Shown here: one piece after another, positions 16,701-23,850 of the stretch
How positions within the stretch are numbered: position 1 is the first letter of the stretch
Layout of the letters: each line of letters opens with the position of its first letter
Origin: Fusobacterium_C necrophorum_A
GTDB lineage: Bacteria; Fusobacteriota; Fusobacteriia; Fusobacteriales; Fusobacteriaceae
Assembly: GCF_004134945.1 (NCBI RefSeq)
Contig: NZ_SBAP01000009.1
Coordinates: forward strand, 20,818 to 84,817
Length of the DNA: 64,000 bases
Direction: 5' to 3'
Position numbers and translations under genes: made by a program
Notes under the pieces: model-generated
What the model saw: the letters and a program-made list of their open reading frames with translations, nothing else
Databases searched by the model: none
Told to the model about the DNA's origin: nothing

Positions 16701-17240
16701 TTAAGATCTAAGAGATTTCCATAAGAGGAAACAAAAAACAGTTTTTAAATCGCAGCTGATGTCAGGCACATGATTGGAAAAAATTTCGTCTATTGAAAAC
16801 CAAGTTCCTACCAATTCTTCTCCTTTATCCAAGCGTAAGGCTTGAGGAGAAATAGTATCTGAACGCAGTTGAAATACATAAAAATAGAGAGCTTCCTCTG
16901 TATAGCCCGGAGAGACGAGCAATGGTTTCTGTGATTCATAGAGCACTTTATAATCGCTTCTACGATAACCGGTTTCTTCTTCAATTTCTCGGAAGCATGC
17001 AAGTTTGGGCTCTTCTTTTTCTTCTATCAGCCCGGCAGGAATTTCATAGATTTCTTTTCCGGCTCCCGGACGATATTGTTTTACTAAAAATACTTTGCTG
17101 GCATCTTCATTTAGAAGCAAAGCGGCAACGGCATTTTGTTTGATTAAAAATTCCAATTGCATTTCATTGTTTGGGTGTTTTTCAATAGCAGGTTTCAAAA
17201 ATCGCAATTCTTTTGTTTTAATTTCTGTGACTTTTCTCAT
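16701..17240 (-). CDS. NUDIX hydrolase, ADP-ribose pyrophosphatase type
   Basis: 179 aa with a complete Nudix box: G at the start of GLIEEKE, then REIEEETGY, matching GX5EX7REUXEEXGU. The preceding PAGLIEE and the downstream SPGYTEEALYFYV fit the ADP-ribose diphosphatase (NudF/YqkG) group, which clears free ADP-ribose. The start overlaps the end of the upstream DUF1576 gene by 23 nt on the minus strand, so the two are probably co-transcribed. Confidence 0.9.
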   Translation of the reverse strand: MRKVTEIKTKELRFLKPAIEKHPNNEMQLEFLIKQNAVAALLLNEDASKVFLVKQYRPGAGKEIYEIPAGLIEEKEEPKLACFREIEEETGYRRSDYKVLYESQKPLLVSPGYTEEALYFYVFQLRSDTISPQALRLDKGEELVGTWFSIDEIFSNHVPDISCDLKTVFCFLLWKSLRS

Positions 17241-18573
17241 GACCTTCTCCCTCTTTTATTTTTTCTTCAAAATGACGATTGATAGTTTGGATATAGACCT
17301 TATGTCGTTTTAATAAGTTTAACTTGCTCTTTGCTTTTTGTTCGGAAAGCATATTCATAATAGGAAGCAGAACACTTGCTACAATTCCACAGGAGAAACC
17401 ATTGTTATATAAGTTCAATCCTCCATGAATAATTCCAATACTTTGCACAACCGATAGATGCAACCAACCGGCTAGCACTCCCCAAAGGATTCCATAGACT
17501 CCGGCGATAGGAGCCAAAGCCGTTCCAAACAATCCAGATAGACAAACGCCGAAAATAGGAGTATTACTACCATAACTTGCCAAGTGAACTCCCAATAAAA
17601 TAGGAAAAGTATTCAAAGGTGTTTTTCCATAGGCGGCAAAGCCGACCACTGTAAATATCCCTGCTAGAATAGGACCGTTCAAGCTTTGCCCCTCTAAAAA
17701 TAAAAATCCCATGCAAAAAAATCCCATGACTCCCATATTGATAAAGCTGAGTCCGTAGCCATATTTTTTCATAAAATCCGTATGGAAGCCGGAATCTCTT
17801 ATCAATTTTCCATATTGTTTAATATGTACATCCTTTATCAAAAGACCGATGATGATGAGAGAAACAAAGAGAATGGAACAAAGGAGCATTAAAAAGAAAT
17901 GATGTTCCGTGGAAACTAAATATTGCGGTTTGATAGGAACATCATATAGTTTCAACACGGAAGCAATACAAGCACCCAGGATTCCTCCTGTAAATCCTAA
18001 GTTATACAAGTTGAATCCCTCGTGAAAGTGATACATTTTTTTTGCTAGAGGGCAGATCACAAATCCGATGGCAATTCCCAAAATAATAGCTCCCACATAA
18101 GAAGACTCGGAAGAACCCACTTGGAAAGCAATTTCGCTTACAAAGGGAGCCAAGGCACTGGAGAAGGCAATCGGAACGAAATTATCTGCCAATTCCTCAT
18201 GAACATAGATACAATAAAAAATACCTCCGATATAAAAAGGTAAAATATTAAGAATATTTTTTCCAAAAAAGGAAAAACCGAATACCGTTAAAAGACAAGC
18301 AACGACAATTCCCGTAATTTTTATCCTCAAAATACGAATGAGCACAAAGTTGAAAATAAAAATCAACAGAGCATTCATAAAAGCAGCACCGATTCCTCCT
18401 ACCAAGATAAAGTCTGTAATCAAGATAGCAGGGGAGGTAATGATATGAGCCAGACCTATTAAAATATTTTCTTTTTTTTGTATGACATAACATGTCAAAA
18501 ATGTTAAAATGAAACAGGACAGTAAAGTACTGATCCATTTGATCACTCTTAATCGATGATGAAACCTATGCAT
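17218..18573 (-). CDS. DUF1576-family multispanning membrane protein
   Basis: 451 aa with about 10-12 hydrophobic segments, starting with a basic N-terminus (MHRFHHRLRVIKW). Two halves contain similar Gly/Phe-rich motifs (YNLGFTGGILGACIASVLK and LYNNGFSCGIVASVLL), suggesting an internal duplication as in many transporters. I recognise the DUF1576 family, which has no established function. Co-transcribed with the NUDIX gene downstream. A TATAAT box on the minus strand (18621-18616) upstream may be its promoter. Confidence 0.8.
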   Translation of the reverse strand: MHRFHHRLRVIKWISTLLSCFILTFLTCYVIQKKENILIGLAHIITSPAILITDFILVGGIGAAFMNALLIFIFNFVLIRILRIKITGIVVACLLTVFGFSFFGKNILNILPFYIGGIFYCIYVHEELADNFVPIAFSSALAPFVSEIAFQVGSSESSYVGAIILGIAIGFVICPLAKKMYHFHEGFNLYNLGFTGGILGACIASVLKLYDVPIKPQYLVSTEHHFFLMLLCSILFVSLIIIGLLIKDVHIKQYGKLIRDSGFHTDFMKKYGYGLSFINMGVMGFFCMGFLFLEGQSLNGPILAGIFTVVGFAAYGKTPLNTFPILLGVHLASYGSNTPIFGVCLSGLFGTALAPIAGVYGILWGVLAGWLHLSVVQSIGIIHGGLNLYNNGFSCGIVASVLLPIMNMLSEQKAKSKLNLLKRHKVYIQTINRHFEEKIKEGEGHEKSHRN

Positions 18574-18664
18574 AGAATTGTAATCTCCTTTCCTAAAAAA
18601 TGGTATATTTTTTTTATTATACTATATTTTAGGGTAAAAGAAAACAAAAATAGAGAGGAAGAAT

Positions 18665-18979
18665 ATGAAATATTATGTTTATTTTTTACGCTGTGAAGAT
18701 GATAGCATTTATATTGGAATCAGTAAGAATGTAGAAAAAAGATTTCAAGAACATTTGGAAAAAAGAGGAGCAAAATATACAAAATCCCATCCTGTCAGCA
18801 AAATATTGTTCAGTATGACTTGTGAAAGTAAATCGGAAGCTCTCAAACTCGAATATTTTTTCAAAACTTGGAGTAAAAAGCAAAAAGAGGAATTTTTACA
18901 GAAAGCCAGTGAGGAGTGGGGGAGATTTTTGTATCAAAGAAAAAAATGGGAAGAGAAGAAAGGAAAGAAAAAAATATAA
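18665..18979 (+). CDS. GIY-YIG nuclease-superfamily protein (YhbQ/UPF0213-like)
   Basis: 104 aa. N-terminal YYVYFLRCEDDSIYIGIS is the GIY-YIG core, followed by the conserved Arg (EKRFQEH) and a helical Lys-rich C-terminus. Short single-domain members are proposed DNA-repair or structure-specific nucleases; the function here is unproven. SD GAGAGGAAG precedes the ATG. Confidence 0.88.
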   Translation: MKYYVYFLRCEDDSIYIGISKNVEKRFQEHLEKRGAKYTKSHPVSKILFSMTCESKSEALKLEYFFKTWSKKQKEEFLQKASEEWGRFLYQRKKWEEKKGKKKI

Positions 18980-18987
18980 AAAAAGAA

Positions 18988-19016
18988 TTGACAGATTCTC
19001 TATTTTATGATATTAT
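18988..19016 (+). promoter_or_regulatory. Promoter of tRNA cluster 2
   Basis: TTGACA (18988-18993), exact 17-nt spacer, TATTAT (19011-19016). One of the best promoter matches in the window. Confidence 0.85.
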
Positions 19017-19051
19017 CATAAATGTCCTTGATAGAAGGAGAATGCAGGACT

Positions 19052-19139
19052 GCCTGGATGGCGGAATAGGTAGACGCACGGGACTTAAAATCCCGTGGTA
19101 CTTAGTACCGTGCCGGTTCGATTCCGGCTCTAGGCACCA
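19052..19139 (+). tRNA. tRNA-Leu(TAA)
   Basis: 88-nt type II tRNA, anticodon loop CTTAAAA, long variable arm, CCA encoded. First of an 11-tRNA cluster. Confidence 0.95.
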
Positions 19140-19147
19140 TTTTTTAA

Positions 19148-19224
<77 letters not shown>

Positions 19225-19235
19225 AAGAGAGTAAT

Positions 19236-19311
<76 letters not shown>

Positions 19312-19314
19312 TAT

Positions 19315-19390
19315 GCGTCATTAGCTCAGATGGTAGAGCACACGACTTTTAATCGTGTTGTCACAAGTTCAAATCTTGTATGACGCACCA
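19315..19390 (+). tRNA. tRNA-Lys(TTT), copy 2
   Basis: Identical to 14598-14673; anticodon TTT, CCA encoded. Confidence 0.95.
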
Positions 19391-19399
19391 CTTCATTAT

Positions 19400-19476
<77 letters not shown>

Positions 19477-19494
19477 TTTTTTTTTGAAAGAGCT

Positions 19495-19571
19495 GGATCC
19501 ATAGCTCAGTTGGTTAGAGCACTCGGCTCATAACCGAGTGGTCGCTGGTTCGATTCCAGCTGGATCCACCA
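19495..19571 (+). tRNA. tRNA with CAT anticodon (elongator Met, or Ile2 if lysidine-modified)
   Basis: Acceptor GGATCCA/TGGATCC, anticodon loop CTCATAA. It lacks the initiator anticodon-stem triple G-C, so it is not fMet. Elongator Met and the TilS-modified Ile2 cannot be separated confidently by eye. Confidence 0.9.
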
Positions 19572-19592
19572 TCATATTTTTGATGAAAATTT

Positions 19593-19667
19593 GCCCCGTT
19601 CGTTCAGTGGTTAGGACATCAGATTTTCACTCTGGAAACAGGGGTTCAATTCCCCTACGGGGTACCA
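19593..19667 (+). tRNA. tRNA-Glu(TTC), copy 1
   Basis: 75 nt, anticodon loop TTTTCAC, G1-T72 wobble in the acceptor, CCA encoded. Identical copy at 63493-63567. Confidence 0.95.
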
Positions 19668-19668
19668 T

Positions 19669-19752
19669 GGAAGGTTATCCTAATTGGTAAGGAATCGGTC
19701 TTGAAAACCGACGTCGTAAGACTTTAGAGTTCGAGTCTCTAACCTTCCGCCA
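19669..19752 (+). tRNA. tRNA-Ser(TGA)
   Basis: 84-nt type II tRNA; acceptor GGAAGGT/ACCTTCC, anticodon loop CTTGAAA, variable-arm helix GTC/GAC, G73, CCA encoded. Starts 1 nt after tRNA-Glu. Confidence 0.92.
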
Positions 19753-19766
19753 GCTTTACTTTTGTT

Positions 19767-19842
19767 GCCCAGATAGCTCAGTCGGTAGAGCAGGGGACTG
19801 AAAATCCCCGTGTCGGTGGTTCGATTCCGCCTCTGGGCACCA
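19767..19842 (+). tRNA. tRNA-Phe(GAA), copy 1
   Basis: Acceptor GCCCAGA/TCTGGGC, anticodon loop CTGAAAA, CCA encoded. Identical copy at 61485-61560. Confidence 0.95.
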
Positions 19843-19853
19843 TATTTAAAAAT

Positions 19854-19929
19854 GGTCGCATAGCTCAGTTGGGAGAGCATCTGCCTTACAAGCAGAGGGT
19901 CATAGGTTCGAGTCCTATTGCGACCACCA
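19854..19929 (+). tRNA. tRNA-Val(TAC), copy 1
   Basis: Acceptor GGTCGCA/TGCGACC, anticodon loop CTTACAA, CCA encoded. Part of the 161-bp duplicated Val-Asp unit. Confidence 0.95.
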
Positions 19930-19935
19930 TATAAT

Positions 19936-20013
19936 GGGGGTGTAGCTCAGTTTGGTTAGAGCGCCTGCCTGTCACGCAGGAGGTCGCGAGTTCGAGCCTC
20001 GTCACTCCCGCCA
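19936..20013 (+). tRNA. tRNA-Asp(GTC), copy 1
   Basis: Acceptor GGGGGTG/CACTCCC, anticodon loop CTGTCAC, G73, CCA encoded. Confidence 0.95.
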
Positions 20014-20026
20014 TATTTTAGAACAG

Positions 20027-20055
20027 AAAGTTGTCGGTAAGAGACGACTTTTTTT
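20027..20055 (+). terminator. Terminator of tRNA cluster 2
   Basis: AAAGTTGTC pairs with GACGACTTT (one G-T pair), 7-nt loop, T-run to 20055. Confidence 0.8.
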
Positions 20056-20061
20056 ATTTTC

Positions 20062-20089
20062 TTGATTTTTTATAGAAAAGAAGTATAAT
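20062..20089 (+). promoter_or_regulatory. Promoter of the small glycine-zipper lipoprotein gene
   Basis: -35 TTGATT (20062-20067), 16-nt spacer, -10 TATAAT (20084-20089). The -10 lies in a 19-bp sequence (20084-20102) repeated exactly at 20504-20522. Confidence 0.65.
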
Positions 20090-20127
20090 AAAAATAATAT
20101 AAGTGTAAGTAGAAGGAGGTTTTAAAG

Positions 20128-20331
20128 ATGAAAAGAATGCTATTGGTTGTTTTAGTGTTGGTTGGAATATTTGCCGGATGTACTCATACTGAAAAAACTG
20201 CAACAGGAGGAGCTGTTGTGGGAGCTGCTGTAGGAGCTCTATTGGGAAATGATGCAAGATCCACTGCAATTGGAGCAGGAATAGGAGGAGCCTTAGGAGC
20301 GGGAGCAGGAGAAATGACCAAAAATAAATAG
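20128..20331 (+). CDS. Small glycine-zipper lipoprotein
   Basis: 67 aa. Signal with lipobox GIFAGC (Cys18), then almost entirely a Gly/Ala zipper (GGAVVGAAVGALLG and AIGAGIGGALGAGAG) and a charged C-terminus. The zipper closely resembles the N-terminal segment of the OmpA-family lipoprotein at 11878-12531, so this looks like that module without the peptidoglycan-binding domain. Such zippers insert in or pack against membranes. SD AGAAGGAGG; own promoter and own terminator. Confidence 0.85.
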   Translation: MKRMLLVVLVLVGIFAGCTHTEKTATGGAVVGAAVGALLGNDARSTAIGAGIGGALGAGAGEMTKNK

Positions 20332-20361
20332 AGAATTTATAGGCAATCGTATGGATTTTAT

Positions 20362-20394
20362 ACGAGGTATCTTTCACGAGATACCTCGTTTTTT
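20362..20394 (+). terminator. Terminator after the glycine-zipper gene
   Basis: ACGAGGTATCT/AGATACCTCGT 11-bp stem, 6-nt loop, T-run. Confidence 0.88.
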
Positions 20395-20480
20395 GTATTA
20401 TGAATTTTCAGAAAATTGTATGCTTGGAGAAAATATAAGAAGCTATTTTTAGATTGGAAAGAGGAGAAGAAATGTTTTTA

Positions 20481-20509
20481 TTGTTAGGATTTTTAAAATA
20501 AGTTATAAT
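20481..20509 (+). promoter_or_regulatory. Promoter of the nucleoside salvage operon
   Basis: -35 TTGTTA (20481-20486), 17-nt spacer, -10 TATAAT (20504-20509). The leader to the udp ATG is about 100 nt. Confidence 0.65.
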
Positions 20510-20616
20510 AAAAATAATATAAAAATAATAACATCTCAACGAAGTGTATGCTATATTAAAAAAGACGAGTAAATAAACAAGGATATAATTTCTTATCCAA
20601 AATGGGAGGTCAAAAA

Positions 20617-21387
20617 ATGAAGTATGCGGAAGAAGGAGTACAATATCATATCGGTTTAAGAAATGGAGATGTAGGAGAATATGTTATTTTACCGGGAGAT
20701 CCTAAGCGTTGTGCTAAAATTGCCAAGTATTTTGATGATGCGACATTGATAGCTGATAATAGAGAGTATGTCACATATACAGGATACTTGGACGGAATCA
20801 AGGTCAGTGTTACTTCTACGGGAATTGGAGGGCCTTCTGCCGCTATTGCTATCGAAGAGTTGGTAAAATGCGGTGCAAAAACTTTTTTAAGAGTGGGTAC
20901 CTGCGGTGGAATGCAAAAGGAAATTATGGGAGGAGACATTGTGATTGCTACGGGAGCGATTCGAATGGAAGGAACCAGTAAGGAATATGCTCCGATTGAA
21001 TATCCGGCTGTAGCGGATTTGGAAGTTACAAATGCTTTAGTAGAAGCGGCAAAGCAGCTGAAGGAGAAGTATCATGTAGGGGTAGTACAATGTAAAGACG
21101 CTTTTTATGGACAACATGAGCCATCTACAAAACCTGTGAGCTATGAGTTGGAAAATAAGTGGGAAGCTTGGATTCGAATGGGATGTAAAGCTTCGGAAAT
21201 GGAATCCGCCGCTTTATTTATTGTCGGGAATTATTTAAAGGTTCGAGTCGGGTCTTGTTTTTTAGTTGTGGCGAACCAGGAAAGGGAAAAACTCGGACTG
21301 GAAAATCCCGTGATTCATGATACGGAAGCGGCAATTAAATTGACAGTACAGGCAATCAGGAATCTAATAAAGAAAGACCGAAAGTAA
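20617..21387 (+). CDS. udp: Uridine phosphorylase
   Basis: Phosphorolysis of uridine to uracil and ribose-1-phosphate. About 256 aa from the ATG at 20617; the ATG at 20602 lies just before the SD (GGGAGG), so it is not used. Family features are VILPGDPKRC (phosphate-binding loop), TGIGGPSAAIAIEEL, FLRVGTCGGMQ, YGQHEPST and the SEMESAALF ribose/phosphate motif near the C-terminus. First gene of a nucleoside catabolism run (5'-nucleotidase, cdd, deoC). Confidence 0.93.
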   Translation: MKYAEEGVQYHIGLRNGDVGEYVILPGDPKRCAKIAKYFDDATLIADNREYVTYTGYLDGIKVSVTSTGIGGPSAAIAIEELVKCGAKTFLRVGTCGGMQKEIMGGDIVIATGAIRMEGTSKEYAPIEYPAVADLEVTNALVEAAKQLKEKYHVGVVQCKDAFYGQHEPSTKPVSYELENKWEAWIRMGCKASEMESAALFIVGNYLKVRVGSCFLVVANQEREKLGLENPVIHDTEAAIKLTVQAIRNLIKKDRK

Positions 21388-21421
21388 AAAAATAGTGAAG
21401 ATAGTTTTAGGAGGAAGAGAA

Positions 21422-22267
21422 ATGAAGATTAGAAACAGTATATTATCGACATTTATGAAAATTTTTTTATTAGGGACAAGTTTTTTTATAACAGCTTGCC
21501 GGACAGTACCGACAAAAGCGGTACAGGAAAAAACTATTTGTATTTCTTATCATGAACTTCGTTCACAGCAAAATATGTTAGCTACAAACTGGTATCAAAC
21601 AGCCGGGGAAGCGAAAGCTTTATATATCCAGGGATATAATATCGCAAAAGAAAGGCTGCTAAAACATTTGAAGACTCCCAGCAAAAAACCGTATTCAATT
21701 GTTTTAGATTTAGATGAGACGGTAATTGATAACAGTCCTTATTCGGCGGAGAATATTTTACAAGGAAGGGCATATGAGCCAAGTACATGGGATGAATGGG
21801 TGAAGAAAATGGAGGCAAAGGCTGTTCCGGGAGCAAAGGAGTTTTTGGAATTTGCTGATAAAAATAAAGTGGAAATTTATTATATTTCCGATAGAACGGA
21901 AGAACAACTGGATGCAACTATTATGAATTTGGAAAAAATCGGGATACCTGTTCAAGGAAGAGATCATGTTTTGTTGAAAAATGCTCAGGATAAGTCAGGA
22001 AAAGTGAATCGAAGAGAATATGTAAAAAATCATACCAATCTTATTATGCTATTCGGAGATAACTTATCTGATTTTGATGAATTTTCAAAAAAATCAGTAG
22101 AGGCTCGAAATCGTAAAGTGGAGGAACTTGCAGAGGAATTCGGAAGTCGTTTTATTCTGTTTCCAAACCCAATGTATGGAGCTTTTGAAAGTGCAATCTA
22201 CAAGGGAACATTTGGAGATGCTGAAGAGCAGATACAATATCGAAAAGAAGCATTACAGCTTTGGTAA
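21422..22267 (+). CDS. Lipoprotein e(P4)-family 5'-nucleotidase/acid phosphatase
   Basis: 281 aa. Hydrophobic signal with a lipoprotein cysteine (SFFITAC), then a HAD-type class C acid phosphatase: DLDETVIDN (nucleophile and acid/base aspartates), YYISDRTEE (motif II Ser/Thr region) and LFGDNLSDFDEF (motif IV aspartates). The family dephosphorylates 5'-nucleotides (including NMN) at the outer membrane so the nucleoside can be imported. Start at 21422 chosen for the AGGAGG just upstream. Its position between udp and cdd fits supply of nucleosides to these enzymes. Confidence 0.92.
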   Translation: MKIRNSILSTFMKIFLLGTSFFITACRTVPTKAVQEKTICISYHELRSQQNMLATNWYQTAGEAKALYIQGYNIAKERLLKHLKTPSKKPYSIVLDLDETVIDNSPYSAENILQGRAYEPSTWDEWVKKMEAKAVPGAKEFLEFADKNKVEIYYISDRTEEQLDATIMNLEKIGIPVQGRDHVLLKNAQDKSGKVNRREYVKNHTNLIMLFGDNLSDFDEFSKKSVEARNRKVEELAEEFGSRFILFPNPMYGAFESAIYKGTFGDAEEQIQYRKEALQLW

Positions 22268-22268
22268 T

Positions 22269-22352
22269 TGGGGCTTTTTCATTGCTGTGATTGACGGATT
22301 TGTAGCAAATGTATTAAGTGCGATGATTGTAGGTCTTATTAGTATGTTTTAA
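22269..22352 (+). pseudogene. Remnant: C-terminal end of a NupC-like nucleoside transporter
   Basis: The 28 or so codons before the TAA at 22350-22352 read GFVANVLSAMIVGLISMF at the end, strongly like the C-terminus of NupC/CNT nucleoside permeases (compare a GTLANLLSATIAGL pattern). There is no start, no ribosome site and no upstream transporter sequence; the fragment directly follows the e(P4) stop. I read it as the last piece of a deleted transporter gene. Confidence 0.55.
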
Positions 22353-22366
22353 CGGGAGGATAGAAA

Positions 22367-22765
22367 ATGAAAAAATATAAAGATATATTGGAAATGGCAT
22401 ATAAGGCAATGGATAATGCATATGCACCGTATTCTCATTTTCATGTAGGTTCCTGCGTGAAGACAAAAGATGGAAACTATTTTATTGGAGCAAATGTTGA
22501 AAATGCTTCTTATGGACTGACGAATTGTGCGGAAAGAAATGCCATTTTTCAAGTTTACTCTCATGGCTACAGACAGGGGGATATTGAGGCCATTGCCATT
22601 GTCGGACAAGGAGATACTCTGATTACACCTTGTGGAGCTTGCAGACAGGTTTTAGTGGAACTCTTAAATAAGGAAACGCCAATTGTTCTTGGAACCAAAG
22701 GGAAAGTAAAAATTACTAATATTTTGGAGTTGATGCCTATGGCATTTACAAGTGAGGATCTATAA
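22367..22765 (+). CDS. cdd: Cytidine deaminase
   Basis: 132 aa, homotetrameric CDA class. Zinc site: NCAERNAIF (Cys and the catalytic Glu of CAE) and TPCGACRQ (PCxxC). Also FHVGSCVKTKDG and GANVENASYG substrate-site segments. Deaminates cytidine/deoxycytidine to uridine/deoxyuridine, which then feeds udp. SD CGGGAGG upstream. Followed by decayed sequence rather than an intact gene. Confidence 0.95.
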   Translation: MKKYKDILEMAYKAMDNAYAPYSHFHVGSCVKTKDGNYFIGANVENASYGLTNCAERNAIFQVYSHGYRQGDIEAIAIVGQGDTLITPCGACRQVLVELLNKETPIVLGTKGKVKITNILELMPMAFTSEDL

Positions 22766-22776
22766 AGGAGGAGGAA

Positions 22777-22920
22777 ACGGCAACGGGGAATATGGTTGTC
22801 TATACTTCGGAAGATTCCGTTTTATAAATTTGCGGAAATGAGGAAACTTTTGGATCTCAGGAATTATATCATTGCTGTGAAATTGCAAGAGAATTGACTA
22901 TGAGAGAGGAATGGAAAGTT
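22777..22920 (+). pseudogene. deoB: Remnant of phosphopentomutase (deoB)
   Basis: In one frame from 22777 the sequence reads TGNMVVYTSEDSVL-stop-ICGNEETFGSQELY...CCEIARELTMREEWKV. This matches an internal part of DeoB (the YTSADSVFQIAAHEE...CEIARE...REEWKVGR region). An in-frame TAA (22825-22827) replaces a codon that is usually Gln. The 5' part is deleted: an SD-like AAAGGAGGAGG after the cdd stop runs straight into internal codons. The 3' half is missing too. Confidence 0.8.
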
Positions 22921-22924
22921 GAAA

Positions 22925-23029
22925 GAAAGCTCTACTTTTGCAATCCTTGGAGCGACGATTGCCGAGAATTTCAAGATAAAAATGCCAAAGAACACAATAG
23001 GAACATCAGTTTTGAGTCAAATCAATTAG
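22925..23029 (+). pseudogene. Unassigned remnant of a hydrophobic (transporter-like) protein C-terminus
   Basis: In a different frame from the deoB remnant, 22925-23029 reads ESSTFAILGATIAEN, then KIKMPKNTIGTSVLSQIN and TAG. It lacks a start and begins where the deoB similarity stops, so the junction looks like a deletion end point. I cannot name the parent protein; it reads like the C-terminus of a membrane carrier. Confidence 0.4.
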
Positions 23030-23040
23030 GGAGTGAAAAA

Positions 23041-23712
23041 ATGGAAAAAGATGAAATATTTTCAACGGTGGATCATACTTTACTAACTCAAGGGGCAACC
23101 TGGGGAGAAATTAAAGAAATTTTGGATGATGCTATGAAATATCGAGTGGCCTCTGCATGCATTCCACCATTTTTTGTAAAAAAAGCAAAGGAATACGTCG
23201 GAGATAGACTTGCTATTTGTACAGTCATTGGCTTTCCGAATGGATACCATACTACAGAAGTAAAAGTCTATGAAACAAAAAATGCTTTGGAAAATGGAGC
23301 GGATGAAATCGATATGGTTATCAATATCGGTTTGTTAAAAGACAAAAAGTACGATTTGTTATGTGAAGAAATACAGAAAATTCATCAGCTTTGTAACGGA
23401 AAAATTTTAAAGGTGATTATTGAAACCTGTTTATTGACAGAGGAAGAGAAAATTAGAATGTGTGAAATTGTGACGAAGTCCGGAGCGGAATATATTAAAA
23501 CTTCTACCGGTTTTTCCACAGCAGGAGCCACTTTTGCGGATGTAGAGTTGATGAGAAAATATAGCGGAAAAGAGGTAAAAATTAAGGCGGCGGGTGGAAT
23601 TTCTTCTTTTGATGATGCGGAAAAATTTTTGCAATTAGGAGCCAATAGATTGGGGACCAGTCGATTGATTAAAATAGCAAAGTCTGAAACAATAGAGAAA
23701 AATGTCTATTAA
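23041..23712 (+). CDS. deoC: Deoxyribose-phosphate aldolase
   Basis: Cleaves 2-deoxyribose-5-phosphate to glyceraldehyde-3-phosphate and acetaldehyde. Key segments are STVDHTLL at the N-terminus, CTVIGFPNGYHTTEVK, the EIDMVINIG strand, EYIKTSTGFSTAGAT (the Schiff-base lysine) and KAAGGI (the second active-site lysine). The ATG at 23041 (224 aa, with GGGAG upstream) matches family length; the frame is open further upstream only because it runs through the deoB remnant. With deoB decayed, deoxyribose-1-phosphate entry needs another mutase. Confidence 0.95.
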   Translation: MEKDEIFSTVDHTLLTQGATWGEIKEILDDAMKYRVASACIPPFFVKKAKEYVGDRLAICTVIGFPNGYHTTEVKVYETKNALENGADEIDMVINIGLLKDKKYDLLCEEIQKIHQLCNGKILKVIIETCLLTEEEKIRMCEIVTKSGAEYIKTSTGFSTAGATFADVELMRKYSGKEVKIKAAGGISSFDDAEKFLQLGANRLGTSRLIKIAKSETIEKNVY

Positions 23713-23742
23713 TTTAAAAGAATTCACTTTATAAAATGTAGA

Positions 23743-23784
23743 AAAGCTAAGCAGTTTTTTGGAAAAGATTCTGCTTCGCTTTTT
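23743..23784 (+). terminator. Terminator after deoC
   Basis: AAAGCTAAGCAG pairs with CTGCTTCGCTTT with a single mismatch, 16-nt loop, T-rich tail. Confidence 0.6.
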
Positions 23785-23794
23785 ATTTTATTTT

Positions 23795-23823
23795 TTGAAA
23801 AAAAGAAACATATTTGCTATAAT
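23795..23823 (+). promoter_or_regulatory. Promoter of the LPS-core operon
   Basis: -35 TTGAAA (23795-23800), 17-nt spacer, TGC plus -10 TATAAT (23818-23823), 28 nt before the first gene. Confidence 0.8.
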
Positions 23824-23850
23824 GAAAAAAAGTAGAAAAGAGGGAGAAAC

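Larger units (their letters stand above)
19854..20014 (+). repeat. 161-bp exact repeat containing tRNA-Val and tRNA-Asp, copy 1
   Basis: Identical base for base to 61321-61481, including the 6-nt spacer between the two tRNAs; flanking bases differ on both sides. Confidence 0.9.

Noticed and set aside
19680..19880. 66-codon minus-strand open frame
   Set aside because: Antisense across tRNA-Ser, tRNA-Phe and tRNA-Val; the peptide is a commonly mis-annotated tRNA-derived sequence.
20472..20501. Nine-codon open frame (MFLLLGFLK) with a good ribosome site, possible leader peptide of udp
   Set aside because: The predicted udp promoter (-35 at 20481, -10 at 20504) lies inside or after it, so it would not be on the udp transcript; too short to support as a gene.
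22128..22352. 74-codon open frame as an intact small gene
   Set aside because: Its first two thirds overlap the e(P4) gene in another frame; only the last 28 or so codons carry a recognisable transporter tail, so it is better read as a remnant.
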